Of a DNA stretch of 34,814 nucleotides, positions 16,341 through 24,624 are shown one piece after another. Under the pieces are notes generated by a model. The model was not told the DNA's origin. It made no database searches and saw only the letters and a list, made by a program, of their open reading frames with translations. The position numbers and the translations under genes were made by a program. The stretch's first letter is position 1; the number at the start of each line of letters is the position of its first letter. Source of the stretch: Parachlamydiaceae bacterium (GTDB taxonomy: Bacteria; Chlamydiota; Chlamydiia; Chlamydiales; Parachlamydiaceae); assembly GCA_030147755.1 (NCBI GenBank), contig JASBUW010000154.1, positions 1-34,814 on the forward strand. The letters run 5' to 3'.

Positions 16341-17305
16341 TATCTTTTTCTGTTTTCCAAAACAAGCTTTGCTTTCCATTGTAAAAGAGGGTGAGAGTTG
16401 ATTTTCTCAGACAAATTGTGATCATCTGTGATCAGTGTTGCGTCTATTATTCCGCCCTCAAATAAGCTTTGAAGAAAAGCTCGTTCATGTTCCCTCAAAG
16501 GGAAAAGAGTCGTTAATGCAGTTTTACAATCTGCTAGTAATTGATTTGTCCAGCTTAGCCAGTCTCCATTGCGAAATGCACGTTTTCTGAGCACAGGAAT
16601 GAGCTGATCTTTCAATTCGCTTTCTTCAAAGTGAATCTCATTGCTCGATATCTGCCGCCAATCTTTTGTTCCCATTGCTCCATACACAAGGCATGCAAGG
16701 CGCAGTTGCTCGATATCTAAAGAACATTTCGTGAGCAGTTGATGAGCGTCAAAGAGATCACGAGAAGCATGTCTTCCAAATAGAGCTGAAAGCTTACCAG
16801 CACCAAGTTCATGGAGGTCCAAAAGTGGAATTTCTTTCGTTTTTCTCGTCCCAATGCGGTGTGATCGTTTCTTATGTATTCCGTATAAAGGTATTCTAAA
16901 CATGTAGTTCAAGTCGACTTCCAGATTGCCATTCCCTCCAAGCGCACTTGTATAGCGGAGCTGCCATTTTCCTCCTGCATGTTTTTCAGGGATACGTCGA
17001 ATGCTTAACCCTTCCCTCTGAAATATGGTTTCTAAAGCTTTTTCTACCTCAGGGCGTTCAAGGAGCATCTCTTGTCTATTAAGTTGCCCAATGTAGTTCA
17101 GATCGATATCCACAGATAATCGAGGAAGGTCAAAGAAGAACAGATTTAAAGCTGTTCCTCCTTTTAGCACTAATCGTTCCTTCAAAAATGGATGTATGCT
17201 GATACCATCGAGAATGGCCATCAAATGCCAAACCTTTTCCATGATTTCGGGGCGGAACCCTGTCTCTAGGGCTTCTCTTAATAACTCTTGCTTAGATATT
17301 TCCAT
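16340..17305 (-). CDS. AbiEii/AbiGii-type nucleotidyltransferase toxin
   Basis: The protein has the nucleotidyltransferase signature of type IV AbiE toxins: LKGGTALNLFF at about 47-57 and, after a short loop, SVDIDLNY with the metal-binding Asp pair (about D66 and D68). It ends HPLLQWKAKLVLENRKR, a common close for the family. AbiEii-type toxins modify RNA or nucleotides and stop growth, for example on phage infection. I chose ATG 17305 (321 residues), six bases after GGAAG; an ATG at 17323 would extend it by six codons. It overlaps the antitoxin gene by 14 bases, so the two are translationally coupled. The 3' end directly abuts the recombinase remnant. Confidence 0.86.
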   Translation of the reverse strand: MEISKQELLREALETGFRPEIMEKVWHLMAILDGISIHPFLKERLVLKGGTALNLFFFDLPRLSVDIDLNYIGQLNRQEMLLERPEVEKALETIFQREGLSIRRIPEKHAGGKWQLRYTSALGGNGNLEVDLNYMFRIPLYGIHKKRSHRIGTRKTKEIPLLDLHELGAGKLSALFGRHASRDLFDAHQLLTKCSLDIEQLRLACLVYGAMGTKDWRQISSNEIHFEESELKDQLIPVLRKRAFRNGDWLSWTNQLLADCKTALTTLFPLREHERAFLQSLFEGGIIDATLITDDHNLSEKINSHPLLQWKAKLVLENRKR

Positions 17306-18116
17306 TAGGTTCTTCCCATTCACGATTGATTAGGCTCAAAGGAACAATTAGATTCCATTTTGAGATCATTTTTTGAGGTTGTTTATGTTTACGTTCTAAA
17401 TAATTTGGCTTTATAGGGCGATGTTTACAAAGCTCTTCGAGATAGTTTTCTGGTATCATTAGTCTTTCACGATGAGCCTCTAAGAAAAATCCAATTTTAG
17501 CAATCGTGGTCGCATTGCCCAAAAGAAGGGCATACTTCAACACCTGATCTAGATCGAGATATTCAATGCTCTCAAGAGAAAGCCAAATGTCTTCCCAAGA
17601 CCCACATAAATGTGGGCGATCTAAAACATCAACTAAAGTACGTTCAAGAGTAGTCACTAATATACTTTGACCTAGTCGATCGACGGATTGAATTTCAAAT
17701 TGTTCATTATTGTTTGCCTTCAATGCTGTTGGGATTGAAACTGCCTGATATTCAATGTCTTTAAAAACAAAAGAGGTCATTACCCGTTTTTTGGAAAGGT
17801 AGATAAATTTGCTAGAGGTAGTATGCAATTTCCCGTGTAAATCGAGGGCTGTTCGATAGCCCACTATTGCATCCTCTGACATCTTGCTCGTTACTAAAAA
17901 AGGATCAATTGGATAAGAGTTTGCAAGCACTCCCTTAGGAATTGAATAATACAAGCCTCGACGGATGCGAAGAATATGACCTTGTTTTTGGTGATAGGCT
18001 AAAGAGTTATGAAGAGTTGAGTAGTTGATAGCATAATCAACTTCTTTAGATAACCAAGCCACGAGGTCATTTACTGTAAATATCTGATGTTGAGCAAAGA
18101 AGGAGTCGAATTTCAT
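17292..18116 (-). CDS. AbiEi-type antitoxin/transcriptional repressor
   Basis: The 274-residue protein begins with a winged-helix segment (FTVNDLVAWLSKEVDYAINYSTLHNSLAYHQKQGHILRIRRGLYY, about 14-57), the N-terminal domain of AbiEi-like antitoxins. The rest is the antitoxin body, with ERTLVDVLDRPHLCGSWE in the middle (about 158-175). In known AbiE systems the antitoxin represses its own promoter and opposes the toxin without direct binding. Here the gene is preceded by two near-identical promoter copies (18119-18254), which fits autoregulation. ATG 18116 has no clear Shine-Dalgarno. Adjacent recombinase debris and tRNA-Leu suggest acquisition by an island. Confidence 0.83.
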   Translation of the reverse strand: MKFDSFFAQHQIFTVNDLVAWLSKEVDYAINYSTLHNSLAYHQKQGHILRIRRGLYYSIPKGVLANSYPIDPFLVTSKMSEDAIVGYRTALDLHGKLHTTSSKFIYLSKKRVMTSFVFKDIEYQAVSIPTALKANNNEQFEIQSVDRLGQSILVTTLERTLVDVLDRPHLCGSWEDIWLSLESIEYLDLDQVLKYALLLGNATTIAKIGFFLEAHRERLMIPENYLEELCKHRPIKPNYLERKHKQPQKMISKWNLIVPLSLINREWEEPNGNI

Positions 18117-18118
18117 GT

Positions 18119-18254
18119 AACTTGTCTTTTTTCTTTATTATCACTAATTTTGTTAGTATTTTTCAAGAAAATTATCAAGCTGATAGAGTGTGAAACTTGT
18201 TTTTTTTCTTTATTATCACTAAATTTGATAGTTATTTTCAAGAAAATCATCAAG
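18119..18254 (-). promoter_or_regulatory. Duplicated promoter/operator of the AbiE operon (two 61-bp direct repeats)
   Basis: Copies 18119-18179 and 18194-18254 match at 55 of 61 positions. On the minus strand each contains TTGAAA, an 18-base spacer and GATAAT (proximal: 18161-18166 and 18137-18142; distal: 18236-18241 and 18212-18217). The spacer holds a small inverted repeat (ACTAA-5-TTAGT in the proximal copy, slightly degenerate in the distal one), a likely site for the AbiEi winged helix. The proximal -10 ends about 20 bases before the start codon. Confidence 0.72.
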
Positions 18255-18386
18255 TTTTGCTTGCTATAAAAAACATCAATTTGCCGTCTAGAGTTGTAAA
18301 TCAATTCTTTTCTATTGATGAATTGGATATAGTTTACTATAATCAATTCAAAAAATCAACATTCTTACTCTAAGAAAAGGATCTCT

Positions 18387-19274
18387 ATGTCAAACAATCC
18401 CAATTTAATTGTTTATAAAGGAATGACAGTCAATCAATTGACAGAGGCTTATGATGATTACGCGACCATTCCAAATCTTAGCGTTTTGTTGCAGGAAAAT
18501 AGAGAACGCGCTCTGGCCGTGAAAGCTAGATTAGATCCCATTCAAGATATCGCTTATGGCCCGGAAAATATTCAAAAGCTAGATATTTATGTTCCAAAAA
18601 ATGCTAAGAATGTCCCCGTCATTATCAGTATTCATGGTGGTGCTTGGACGGTGGGAAGCAAAAATTCTTGTGCTATTCCTGCCGAAACTTTGATATCAAT
18701 GGGGGTCCTTTTCATCTCTATTGACTACGGGCTTGCACCTCAATATCGGATGGAAAATATAATGGCTCATGTGCGTCAGGCCATTGCATGGGTCTATAAA
18801 AATATTGCTCAATACGGAGGCGATCCTAATCGCCTTTATATTTATGGCATGTCTGCTGGCGCACATTTGGCAGGCACGACTCTCATGCCAAACTGGCACA
18901 AAGATTTTGATCTTCCGGAGGACGTTATCAAAGGGCTCATTGCTTTGTCCGGTATTTATGATATATGTACACTCGTTTATGCCTCCCAAGCAGGCGCGCA
19001 AAAAGCCTTACAAATGACAGGGGAAGAAGCGCGACGTACTAGTCCGTTGTACCATCTTCCTAAACATTGCATTCCATCAATCATTGCCTATGGTGAAAAG
19101 GAGCCTTTAATCCTATTTCGTTTTGAAGCCTATCAATACGCTTTAGAGCTACAAAAGGCAGGCTGCACTGTTTCATTGATTGAAGTTCCTCATGCTAACC
19201 ACTTTGACATGATTAATGAACTTAGTAACATTCAAGGAAAAGTGTTTCAATCAGTGATGAAAATGCTCTTTTAA
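18387..19274 (+). CDS. Alpha/beta hydrolase (HGG-type carboxylesterase/BD-FAE-like)
   Basis: This 295-residue protein has the oxyanion motif HGGAW (83-87), the nucleophile elbow GMSAGAH with S156, and the catalytic His in PHANHFD (H272). The acid is probably in YGEKEP (235-240), where Glu takes the usual Asp place. The fold is that of the hormone-sensitive-lipase/BD-FAE group, which hydrolyses small esters or N-formylkynurenine-like compounds; the substrate is not known. No signal peptide is present, so it is likely cytosolic. AAAGG at about 18376-18380 supports the start. It sits between the AbiE module and the catalase, as a single gene. Confidence 0.87.
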   Translation: MSNNPNLIVYKGMTVNQLTEAYDDYATIPNLSVLLQENRERALAVKARLDPIQDIAYGPENIQKLDIYVPKNAKNVPVIISIHGGAWTVGSKNSCAIPAETLISMGVLFISIDYGLAPQYRMENIMAHVRQAIAWVYKNIAQYGGDPNRLYIYGMSAGAHLAGTTLMPNWHKDFDLPEDVIKGLIALSGIYDICTLVYASQAGAQKALQMTGEEARRTSPLYHLPKHCIPSIIAYGEKEPLILFRFEAYQYALELQKAGCTVSLIEVPHANHFDMINELSNIQGKVFQSVMKMLF

Positions 19275-19399
19275 ATGATTCGGACATAATTCAGTCTCTA
19301 AAAAGATTGCATCAAATTAAAAAAAATATTAAACATCGATCAAATACTTTGATATTTTAGGAAACAAATCTGACAAAAACAATCATCAAAAGAGAAGAT

Positions 19400-21568
19400 A
19401 TGAGTGACGAAACAAACGATCAGCAGGTTGCGAGAAATAAGAAAGTAGAGGATCTAGCCATTGATACCGACGATAATTCCGGACACTTTCTTACCACAAA
19501 TCAAGGCGTACGCATTAATGATAATCAAAATTCGCTGAAAGCGGGTGAAAGAGGCGCTACTCTCTTAGAAGATTTTATTTTCCGAGAAAAAATCACGCAT
19601 TTTGACCATGAAAGAATTCCTGAAAGAATTGTTCATGCGCGTGGAGCTGGTGCTCATGGTCTTTTTCAATTGTATAAGCCCTTAAAACAATATACCAAGG
19701 CCAAATTTTTAAATGATACGTCCACACCTACTCCCGTGTTTGTCCGCTTTTCGACTGTGGCCGGATCCCGTGGGTCTACAGATCTTGCACGAGATGTCAG
19801 AGGATTTGCTGTTAAGTTTTATACTGAAGAGGGCATTTTTGATCTTGTGGGAAATAATATCCCGGTATTTTTCATTCAGAATGCGATGAAATTTCCTGAT
19901 CTCATCCATGCTGTGAAACCGGAACCCCATAATGAAATTCCACAGGCTGCTTCTGCTCATGATACTTTTTGGGATTTTATTTCTGTTATGCCTGAGAGCA
20001 TGCATATGATTATGTGGGTCATGAGCGATAGAGCTTTACCAAGAAGTTTTCGCATGATGGAGGGATTTGGAGTGCACACCTTCCGTTTAATCAATGAAGA
20101 GGGAAAAGCAGTATTTGTCAAATTTCATTGGAAACCTTTGCTGGGTGTCCACTCAGTTGCTTGGGATGAAGCTCAAAAAATCTCAGGGAAAAACTCCGAT
20201 TTTCATCGTCAAGATTTATATGAAGCCATTGAAAGCGGTGCTTTTCCTGAGTGGGAATTTGGTCTCCAAATTATTTCTCACGAAGATGAACATAAATTTG
20301 ATTTTGACTTGTTAGATCCTACCAAGTTGGTTCCTGAAGAATTAGTTCCTGTTTTGCCCATTGGTAAACTCACTCTGAATCGCAATCCTGATAATTTTTT
20401 TGCAGAAACAGAGCAAATAGCTTTTCATCCCGGACATCTAGTTCCTGGTATGGATTTTACCAACGATCCCTTATTGCAAGGTCGCCTATTCTCTTATACG
20501 GATACTCAACTTTCTCGTTTAGGAAGCCCCAACTTCCATGAAATTCCCATTAACCGTCCTATCAGCCCTGTTCATAATAATCAACGCGATGGACATATGC
20601 GGCAAACAATCAATCGAGGCAAGGTTGCTTATGACCCTAATACCTTAGCAAGCGGATGTCCCTTTCAAGCCCAGATCAGTGAAGGAGGATTCGCTTCTTA
20701 TGCAGAAAAAATTGATGCTAAAAAAATTAGAGGGCGGTGTCCAAGTTTTTTTGATCACTTCAGTCAAGCAAAGTTATTTTTCCAGAGTCAATCTGAACCC
20801 GAAAAAGATCACATTGTCAATGCTTTAAGCTTTGAACTTGGAAAAGTTGAAAGTAAAGAAGTCAAAAATAGAATGCTGGGATTGCTAAGTCAGGTAGATC
20901 AAGGACTAGCCGAAAATGTAGCAAATGCAATTGGTATGAGTGTACCAAAAGAACTTAAACATCCCATGAATCATAGTTTTGGAGCTGATGAGGTCTCTGC
21001 GCATTGTCAACCCATCAAAAAAACACAGTCTATTCAAAGATCTGAAGCTTTGAGCATGGCCAATACGCGCAAGGATTCCATCAAAACAAGGCAAATAGCC
21101 ATTCTGGCAGCAAATGGAATAGATGAGGCTGCTATAGAGACGATGAAGAAAGCTTTAATGGACGAAGGAGCTGTAGTCAAAATTGTTGCACCCAAACTTG
21201 GATCGATTCAAGGTAAAAATGGAGGCACATTACCAGTAGATCAAAGCTTTTTAACTTCTTCTTCCGTCTTCTTTGATGCTGTGTATATTCCTGGAGGAAC
21301 AGCAGGAATAAAAGCTTTGCTATCAGAAGAAGATGCTTTAGATTTTATAGACGAAGCTTTTAACCACTGTAAAGCAATTGCACTTGATGGCGAAGCAATA
21401 GAATTATTTCACGCTTCTTATTCTAGTAAAAAATTACCCAAAACTAACTCTAAAAAGGAATTAGCTGCAATCGGAATCATTGTAGATGGAATACCACAAG
21501 AATTTGTGAAAGCAATCGCCCAACATCGCTTTTGGGCGCGAGAAAAACTAAAAATTCAGTATACGTGA
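19400..21568 (+). CDS. katE: Large-subunit (clade 2, HPII-like) catalase
   Basis: Haem catalase that breaks down hydrogen peroxide. At 722 residues it belongs to the large-subunit class, which carries an extra C-terminal flavodoxin/DJ-1-like domain (here about 565-715, starting [15 protein letters not shown] with [10 protein letters not shown] near 636). Catalytic residues are visible: H79 in [12 protein letters not shown], the active-site Asn in [11 protein letters not shown] (152-153), and the haem-ligand Tyr366 in [21 protein letters not shown] at 19391-19397 supports ATG 19400. It has no signal peptide, so peroxide formed outside by NiSOD or GMC enzymes would be dealt with after entry. 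A promoter for the next gene starts two bases after its stop. Confidence 0.96.
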   Translation: MSDETNDQQVARNKKVEDLAIDTDDNSGHFLTTNQGVRINDNQNSLKAGERGATLLEDFIFREKITHFDHERIPERIVHARGAGAHGLFQLYKPLKQYTKAKFLNDTSTPTPVFVRFSTVAGSRGSTDLARDVRGFAVKFYTEEGIFDLVGNNIPVFFIQNAMKFPDLIHAVKPEPHNEIPQAASAHDTFWDFISVMPESMHMIMWVMSDRALPRSFRMMEGFGVHTFRLINEEGKAVFVKFHWKPLLGVHSVAWDEAQKISGKNSDFHRQDLYEAIESGAFPEWEFGLQIISHEDEHKFDFDLLDPTKLVPEELVPVLPIGKLTLNRNPDNFFAETEQIAFHPGHLVPGMDFTNDPLLQGRLFSYTDTQLSRLGSPNFHEIPINRPISPVHNNQRDGHMRQTINRGKVAYDPNTLASGCPFQAQISEGGFASYAEKIDAKKIRGRCPSFFDHFSQAKLFFQSQSEPEKDHIVNALSFELGKVESKEVKNRMLGLLSQVDQGLAENVANAIGMSVPKELKHPMNHSFGADEVSAHCQPIKKTQSIQRSEALSMANTRKDSIKTRQIAILAANGIDEAAIETMKKALMDEGAVVKIVAPKLGSIQGKNGGTLPVDQSFLTSSSVFFDAVYIPGGTAGIKALLSEEDALDFIDEAFNHCKAIALDGEAIELFHASYSSKKLPKTNSKKELAAIGIIVDGIPQEFVKAIAQHRFWAREKLKIQYT

Positions 21569-21570
21569 TT

Positions 21571-21600
21571 TTGACAAATATTTATAATATATGTTATAAT
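21571..21600 (+). promoter_or_regulatory. Near-consensus extended -10 promoter for the DUF2608-like gene
   Basis: TTGACA (21571-21576) and TGTTATAAT ending at 21600 give a perfect -35, a perfect -10 and a TG extension, with an 18-base spacer. It begins directly after the catalase stop and would give a leader of about 155 bases containing the hairpin at 21657-21731. Confidence 0.78.
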
Positions 21601-21656
21601 TTATTTAAATTTATATGTTTAATTAAATGGCAATTATTATTATTTGCAAATTTATT

Positions 21657-21731
21657 AAAAAGACAAATGACTTTAACGACAAACGACCCTAGCAACTTAG
21701 TTCTTTTGTCGTTAAGGTCGTTTGTCTTTTT
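21657..21731. repeat. 27-bp inverted repeat in the DUF2608 gene leader (GTCGTT/AACGAC family, copy 2)
   Basis: Arms 21657-21683 and 21705-21731 pair over 27 bases with two mismatches, both of which would be G-U pairs in the plus-strand RNA. The core TTTGTCGTTAAGGTCGTTTG is shared with copy 1 at 6541. The right arm ends in five T, 20 bases before the ribosome site, so the RNA hairpin could attenuate or protect the message. Confidence 0.88.
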
Positions 21732-21762
21732 ATTTGTCAACGGCGTAACTTTTAAAGGTTTT

Positions 21763-22641
21763 ATGTTAAAGAAAATTTTTTATTTTTTTATTAGTGTGTT
21801 TACCGTGGGGATGGGCGATTTTACTCTTTCTGCAGAAATTAGAGAAACGAATGAAATCTCTACGATTCAAGATTATGTGACGAGTGAATCTTTGGTCCTT
21901 TTCAATGTGACAGGGACACTTTATGAGCCTGCAACCACTTTAGCGAATAATCAGTGGAGAATCTTTTTTGCTGAGCGTGCGAAGGCCATCGCCTCCGATC
22001 AAAAAGCAGCAGATCGCCTTGTGAATCAAATCAAAAATCTCATTGTCAATCATATTCCCAAGAAACCGGTGGAAGAGGTGACGCCTCGATTGATTGCGCA
22101 TCTACAAAACCAAGAGATTCCGGTTTTAGGGATTACACAAAAGCAAATGACGACTTCTTATGCAGATAATTTTGGATTCATTACGAGTCAACATCTGGTG
22201 AGTATTGGAGTAAATTTGGAAGAGACGCTGGCTTATCTTGATCTTAAGCCAAGTAGTGAGGATGAGAGTCATTCTTTAGCTTATGGATTAATATTTACGA
22301 ACAAAAAGCCTATTGGGCCCGCCATTTTAAGTTTTGTGAATCGATTACAAGATAAACCAGCAAAAGTGATTATGATTGATAATACACGCAGTAGCCTAGA
22401 AGAGGCAGAAGCCGCTTTGTTGTCCACAGATGTGAAATTTGAAGGATTCAGATATGGTCGTGCAGATGCGGTTAAAACAAGTTTTGATCCTATTTTAGGC
22501 ACGATTCAATTCTTTGCCTTTATCGAAGAAAAAAAGGTCTTATCTGACGAAGAGGCTCTTCAAATTAAACAAGCTGACCCTGAAGTGGATTATGTGGCAC
22601 AATTAGATCATTTTATCCTTGAGCAGTTAAAGCTGAATTAA
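21763..22641 (+). CDS. Exported DUF2608/HAD-like protein with degenerate active site
   Basis: I start it at ATG 21763 (292 residues), where AAAGG lies about six bases upstream and a clean signal peptide begins (MLKKIFYFFISVF...LSA, about 1-24); the frame stays open further upstream but that part is the repeat-bearing leader. The mature part resembles DUF2608, a HAD-like family common in Legionella and chlamydiae: LVLFNVTGTLYEP (about 44-56), a Gln-Trp soon after, VLGITQKQMTTSY, and KVIMIDNTRSSLEEAE. HAD motif I should read D-x-D-x-T, but here it is N48-V-T50-G-T, so both Asp are gone and phosphatase activity is unlikely. Its role is unknown. It converges on the RHH gene with a 13-base gap. 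Confidence 0.62.
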   Translation: MLKKIFYFFISVFTVGMGDFTLSAEIRETNEISTIQDYVTSESLVLFNVTGTLYEPATTLANNQWRIFFAERAKAIASDQKAADRLVNQIKNLIVNHIPKKPVEEVTPRLIAHLQNQEIPVLGITQKQMTTSYADNFGFITSQHLVSIGVNLEETLAYLDLKPSSEDESHSLAYGLIFTNKKPIGPAILSFVNRLQDKPAKVIMIDNTRSSLEEAEAALLSTDVKFEGFRYGRADAVKTSFDPILGTIQFFAFIEEKKVLSDEEALQIKQADPEVDYVAQLDHFILEQLKLN

Positions 22642-22654
22642 AAAACGCTTTAAT

Positions 22655-22876
22655 TTATTTTCGTTTGATTTTTTCCAGAAATTGACTAGAAATTTTTGTC
22701 TTCCACTTAAAAGGACAAGGTATTTTGAATTTATGACTAGATAATCCATTTGTTAAAACTATAATAGCTTCTTGATTTATACTACGATGATGTTTTTTAG
22801 CTGCTGCTTGTAAGAAAAGATAAATCTCAAGAGGTAAGTCTTTAATTAAAAAATCACAAGTTCGTTTTTGCTCCAT
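22655..22876 (-). CDS. Small Arc/FitA-like ribbon-helix-helix protein (orphan antitoxin-like)
   Basis: The 73-residue protein starts with a beta strand and two helices (CDFLIKDLPLEIYLFLQAAAKKHHRSINQEAIIVLTNGL), the RHH pattern of FitA/VagB-like antitoxins: I-x-x-LP, then a helix, R-S-x-N-x-E-A and a second helix. The C-terminal half is basic (FKWKTKISSQFLEKIKRK). AAGGAG eight bases upstream makes the start firm. No PIN-domain or other toxin gene is adjacent, so it may be an orphan antitoxin or a stand-alone regulator. A perfect 21-bp palindrome lies 60 bases upstream. Confidence 0.66.
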   Translation of the reverse strand: MEQKRTCDFLIKDLPLEIYLFLQAAAKKHHRSINQEAIIVLTNGLSSHKFKIPCPFKWKTKISSQFLEKIKRK

Positions 22877-22935
22877 ACAGAAACTCCTTCATCATCAAGA
22901 TATCATTTTAACAAAAAAATAGTGAACACTTTTTT

Positions 22936-22983
22936 ATACACAAAAAACTTCAAAAATCGGTTTTTTTGAAGTTTTTTGTGTAT
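22936..22983. repeat. Perfect 21-bp inverted repeat upstream of the RHH gene
   Basis: Arms 22936-22956 and 22963-22983 are exact complements with a six-base loop. The arms are AT-rich (ACACAAAAAACTTCAAAAA). It lies in the divergent gap between the RHH gene and the methyltransferase gene, so it does not end either of them. It could be an operator for the RHH protein or a small mobile palindrome. Confidence 0.88.
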
Positions 22984-23107
22984 AGCTCTGAGTGATGTAA
23001 CAAAATCAAACATGTTGCGGTATTTCATATAACCTTGCACAATAGATCTAGATTTTACTTATCATTTGATAAAATATTTAACAATTAATCACTTTAATGG
23101 TGGTGAT

Positions 23108-23770
23108 ATGTCATATAAAACAGTTACAAAAGAAAGCTATGAAGCAACAGCAGAAGCATTTGCTGAAAACGTCGTTGATTTGGCTCCTATACAGTCAATT
23201 GAACGTTTTATTTCTCTTCTTCCTCCTCAAGCGACCATTCTTGACTTAGGATGTGGATCTGGGCGAGATGCAAAAATATTTACAGAAAAACAAGTCAATG
23301 TTGTAGGGATTGATTTTTGTTCGAATCTTCTTGACATTGCACGTAAAACAGCGCCTTTAGCTGAATTTTATGAGATGGATATGGAAGAGCTCACTTTTTC
23401 TCCGAATTCTTTTGATGGAGTGTGGGCGTGCGCTTCTTTTTGTCATACTCCTAAAAGCGCCATTTTAAATATTTTCAAAAAAATTCATTCTATTTTAAAA
23501 AAAGAGGGGCATTTCTATCTAAGCTTGAAGCACGGTTCTGGTGAAGTATTAGAAAAAGATACACGCTATGAAGGCAATATTGAGAAGTTTTGGTCCTTTT
23601 TTGAAGAAGATGAACTTAAGCAACTGCTTCAAGAAGCTCAATTCAAAATACTTGACCTTGATCATGTTGCTAAGCGACATGCTTATCAAACCCATCCCTC
23701 TTTGCGAGTTTTTTGCCAAAAAAAAGACACAAGCATTTCAGAATCTAATGACAAAGATGATGTAGGTTAG
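23108..23770 (+). CDS. Class I SAM-dependent methyltransferase
   Basis: The Rossmann-type SAM site is clear: TILDLGCGSGRDAKIF (motif I), an acidic VVGIDFC after beta-2, EMDMEELTFSPNSFDGVWAC (motif post II to IV), and LKKEGHFYLSLKHGSGE later. The 220-residue protein is a small-molecule-type methyltransferase (Methyltransf_11/25 like); the substrate is unknown. I start at ATG 23108, preceded by GGTGGTG; a longer frame begins at 23066 with no ribosome site. An N-terminal YEATAEAFAENV segment is typical of this group. The dodecin gene follows after 77 bases. Confidence 0.88.
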   Translation: MSYKTVTKESYEATAEAFAENVVDLAPIQSIERFISLLPPQATILDLGCGSGRDAKIFTEKQVNVVGIDFCSNLLDIARKTAPLAEFYEMDMEELTFSPNSFDGVWACASFCHTPKSAILNIFKKIHSILKKEGHFYLSLKHGSGEVLEKDTRYEGNIEKFWSFFEEDELKQLLQEAQFKILDLDHVAKRHAYQTHPSLRVFCQKKDTSISESNDKDDVG

Positions 23771-23847
23771 TTGCTATTTAAGAGAAGCTTGAAATAAATG
23801 CCGTGAGAACTTACGTTGATTTTGTAAATCTTATTTAGGAGGTGTAT

Positions 23848-24048
23848 ATGTCTGTAGTGAAAGTAATCGAAGTTATCAGCGAAGGAAACTCTATTGAAGC
23901 GGCTATCAAATCAGCGCTTGATGAAGCGGCGAAAACATTAGAACATATCAAACAGGTCAATGTCGATCACATTGAGGCAATCGTGGAAAATAATAAAATC
24001 ACGAAGTTTCGCGTACATGCCAAAATTAGCTTTGTCGTACAACACTAA
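23848..24048 (+). CDS. Dodecin-family protein lacking flavin-binding Trp
   Basis: The 66-residue protein matches dodecins along its length: VVKVIEVISEGNSIEAAIKSALDEAAKTL, then a strand pair ending FRVHAKISFVV. Dodecins form hollow dodecamers that bind flavins between stacked Trp residues. Here the Trp (W36 in Halobacterium) is Q36, and the later flavin-contacting Gln is Arg (FRV instead of YQV), so ordinary flavin stacking is unlikely. AGGAGG at 23837-23842 makes ATG 23848 a strong start. The NTF2-like gene begins 17 bases after its stop, suggesting co-transcription. Confidence 0.85.
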   Translation: MSVVKVIEVISEGNSIEAAIKSALDEAAKTLEHIKQVNVDHIEAIVENNKITKFRVHAKISFVVQH

Positions 24049-24065
24049 GAGCAGAGTGTAATTTC

Positions 24066-24545
24066 ATGATGCATTTTAATAGAATTTGGATGCTATGCAC
24101 TTTATTTCATGTCTATTGTTTAAGTGCATTTGCATTGGAGCAAGCCGATCGCAATGCGATCCAAGAGATTGTGCAGAGCTATACCGATGCTTGGAATCAA
24201 CAAGCCGGAAAGGGATTTGGCGATCACTTTACTGAAGATGCAGACTTTGTTAATGTATTTGGAATGCATTTTTCAGGGCGTTCTGAAATTGAAGAACGCC
24301 ATGTTAAAATCCTGCAAACATTTCAGAAAGGCTCTATGCTTAAAATAGCAAATGTGCAGTTGCGTGAGGTGCAACCAGGCGTCGTCGTTGGAGTGATTCG
24401 TTGGACTCTAGATGGCTTTCGTTTTCCGGGCTCTGATAGCAGCAAACCTGGAGAAGTGCGCTCAGGCATTTTTACACAAGTGTTTGTGAATTTAGGCCAA
24501 AAGTGGGAAATCGCTGCTTCTCAAAATACATTGTCACTCAATTAA
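24066..24545 (+). CDS. Exported SnoaL/DUF4440 (SgcJ/EcaC) NTF2-like protein
   Basis: The 159-residue protein has a signal peptide (about 1-23, ending LSAFA) and an NTF2-like cone: ADRNAIQEIVQSYTDAWNQQ helix, the GDHFTEDADFVNVFGMHFSGRSEIEE segment typical of SgcJ/EcaC proteins, and a closing strand WEIAASQNTLSLN. Members bind small hydrophobic ligands or act as steroid-isomerase-like enzymes; no function is fixed here. Two ATG codons in a row (24066, 24069) leave the start uncertain by one codon. It is 17 bases after the dodecin gene and probably its operon partner. Confidence 0.82.
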   Translation: MMHFNRIWMLCTLFHVYCLSAFALEQADRNAIQEIVQSYTDAWNQQAGKGFGDHFTEDADFVNVFGMHFSGRSEIEERHVKILQTFQKGSMLKIANVQLREVQPGVVVGVIRWTLDGFRFPGSDSSKPGEVRSGIFTQVFVNLGQKWEIAASQNTLSLN

Positions 24546-24548
24546 ATC

Positions 24549-24616
24549 TTTCTCTCTGTGCTCTCTGTGGTTATTTTATTTATTAACCAAAGAAGACAAG
24601 AGAGCACAGAGAGAAA
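24549..24616. repeat. 18-bp inverted repeat of the CTCTGTGCTCTCTGTGG family (copy 1)
   Basis: Arms 24549-24566 and 24599-24616 are exact complements (TTTCTCTCTGTGCTCTCT). A nested TGGTTA/TAACCA extends the stem toward the loop. It lies between two convergent genes (NTF2-like and kinase-like) and could terminate both, but no long T run follows. The same words occur at 26271-26340. Confidence 0.88.
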
Positions 24617-24624
24617 ACCACAAG

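Noticed and set aside
18087-18346. Small frames of 60 and 77 codons over the AbiE promoter
   Set aside because: They arise from the AT-rich direct repeats and have repeated internal sequence that mirrors the DNA repeat, with no ribosome site.
18696-19001. 101-codon minus-strand frame within the hydrolase gene
   Set aside because: It is antisense to a clear alpha/beta hydrolase and has no supporting signal.
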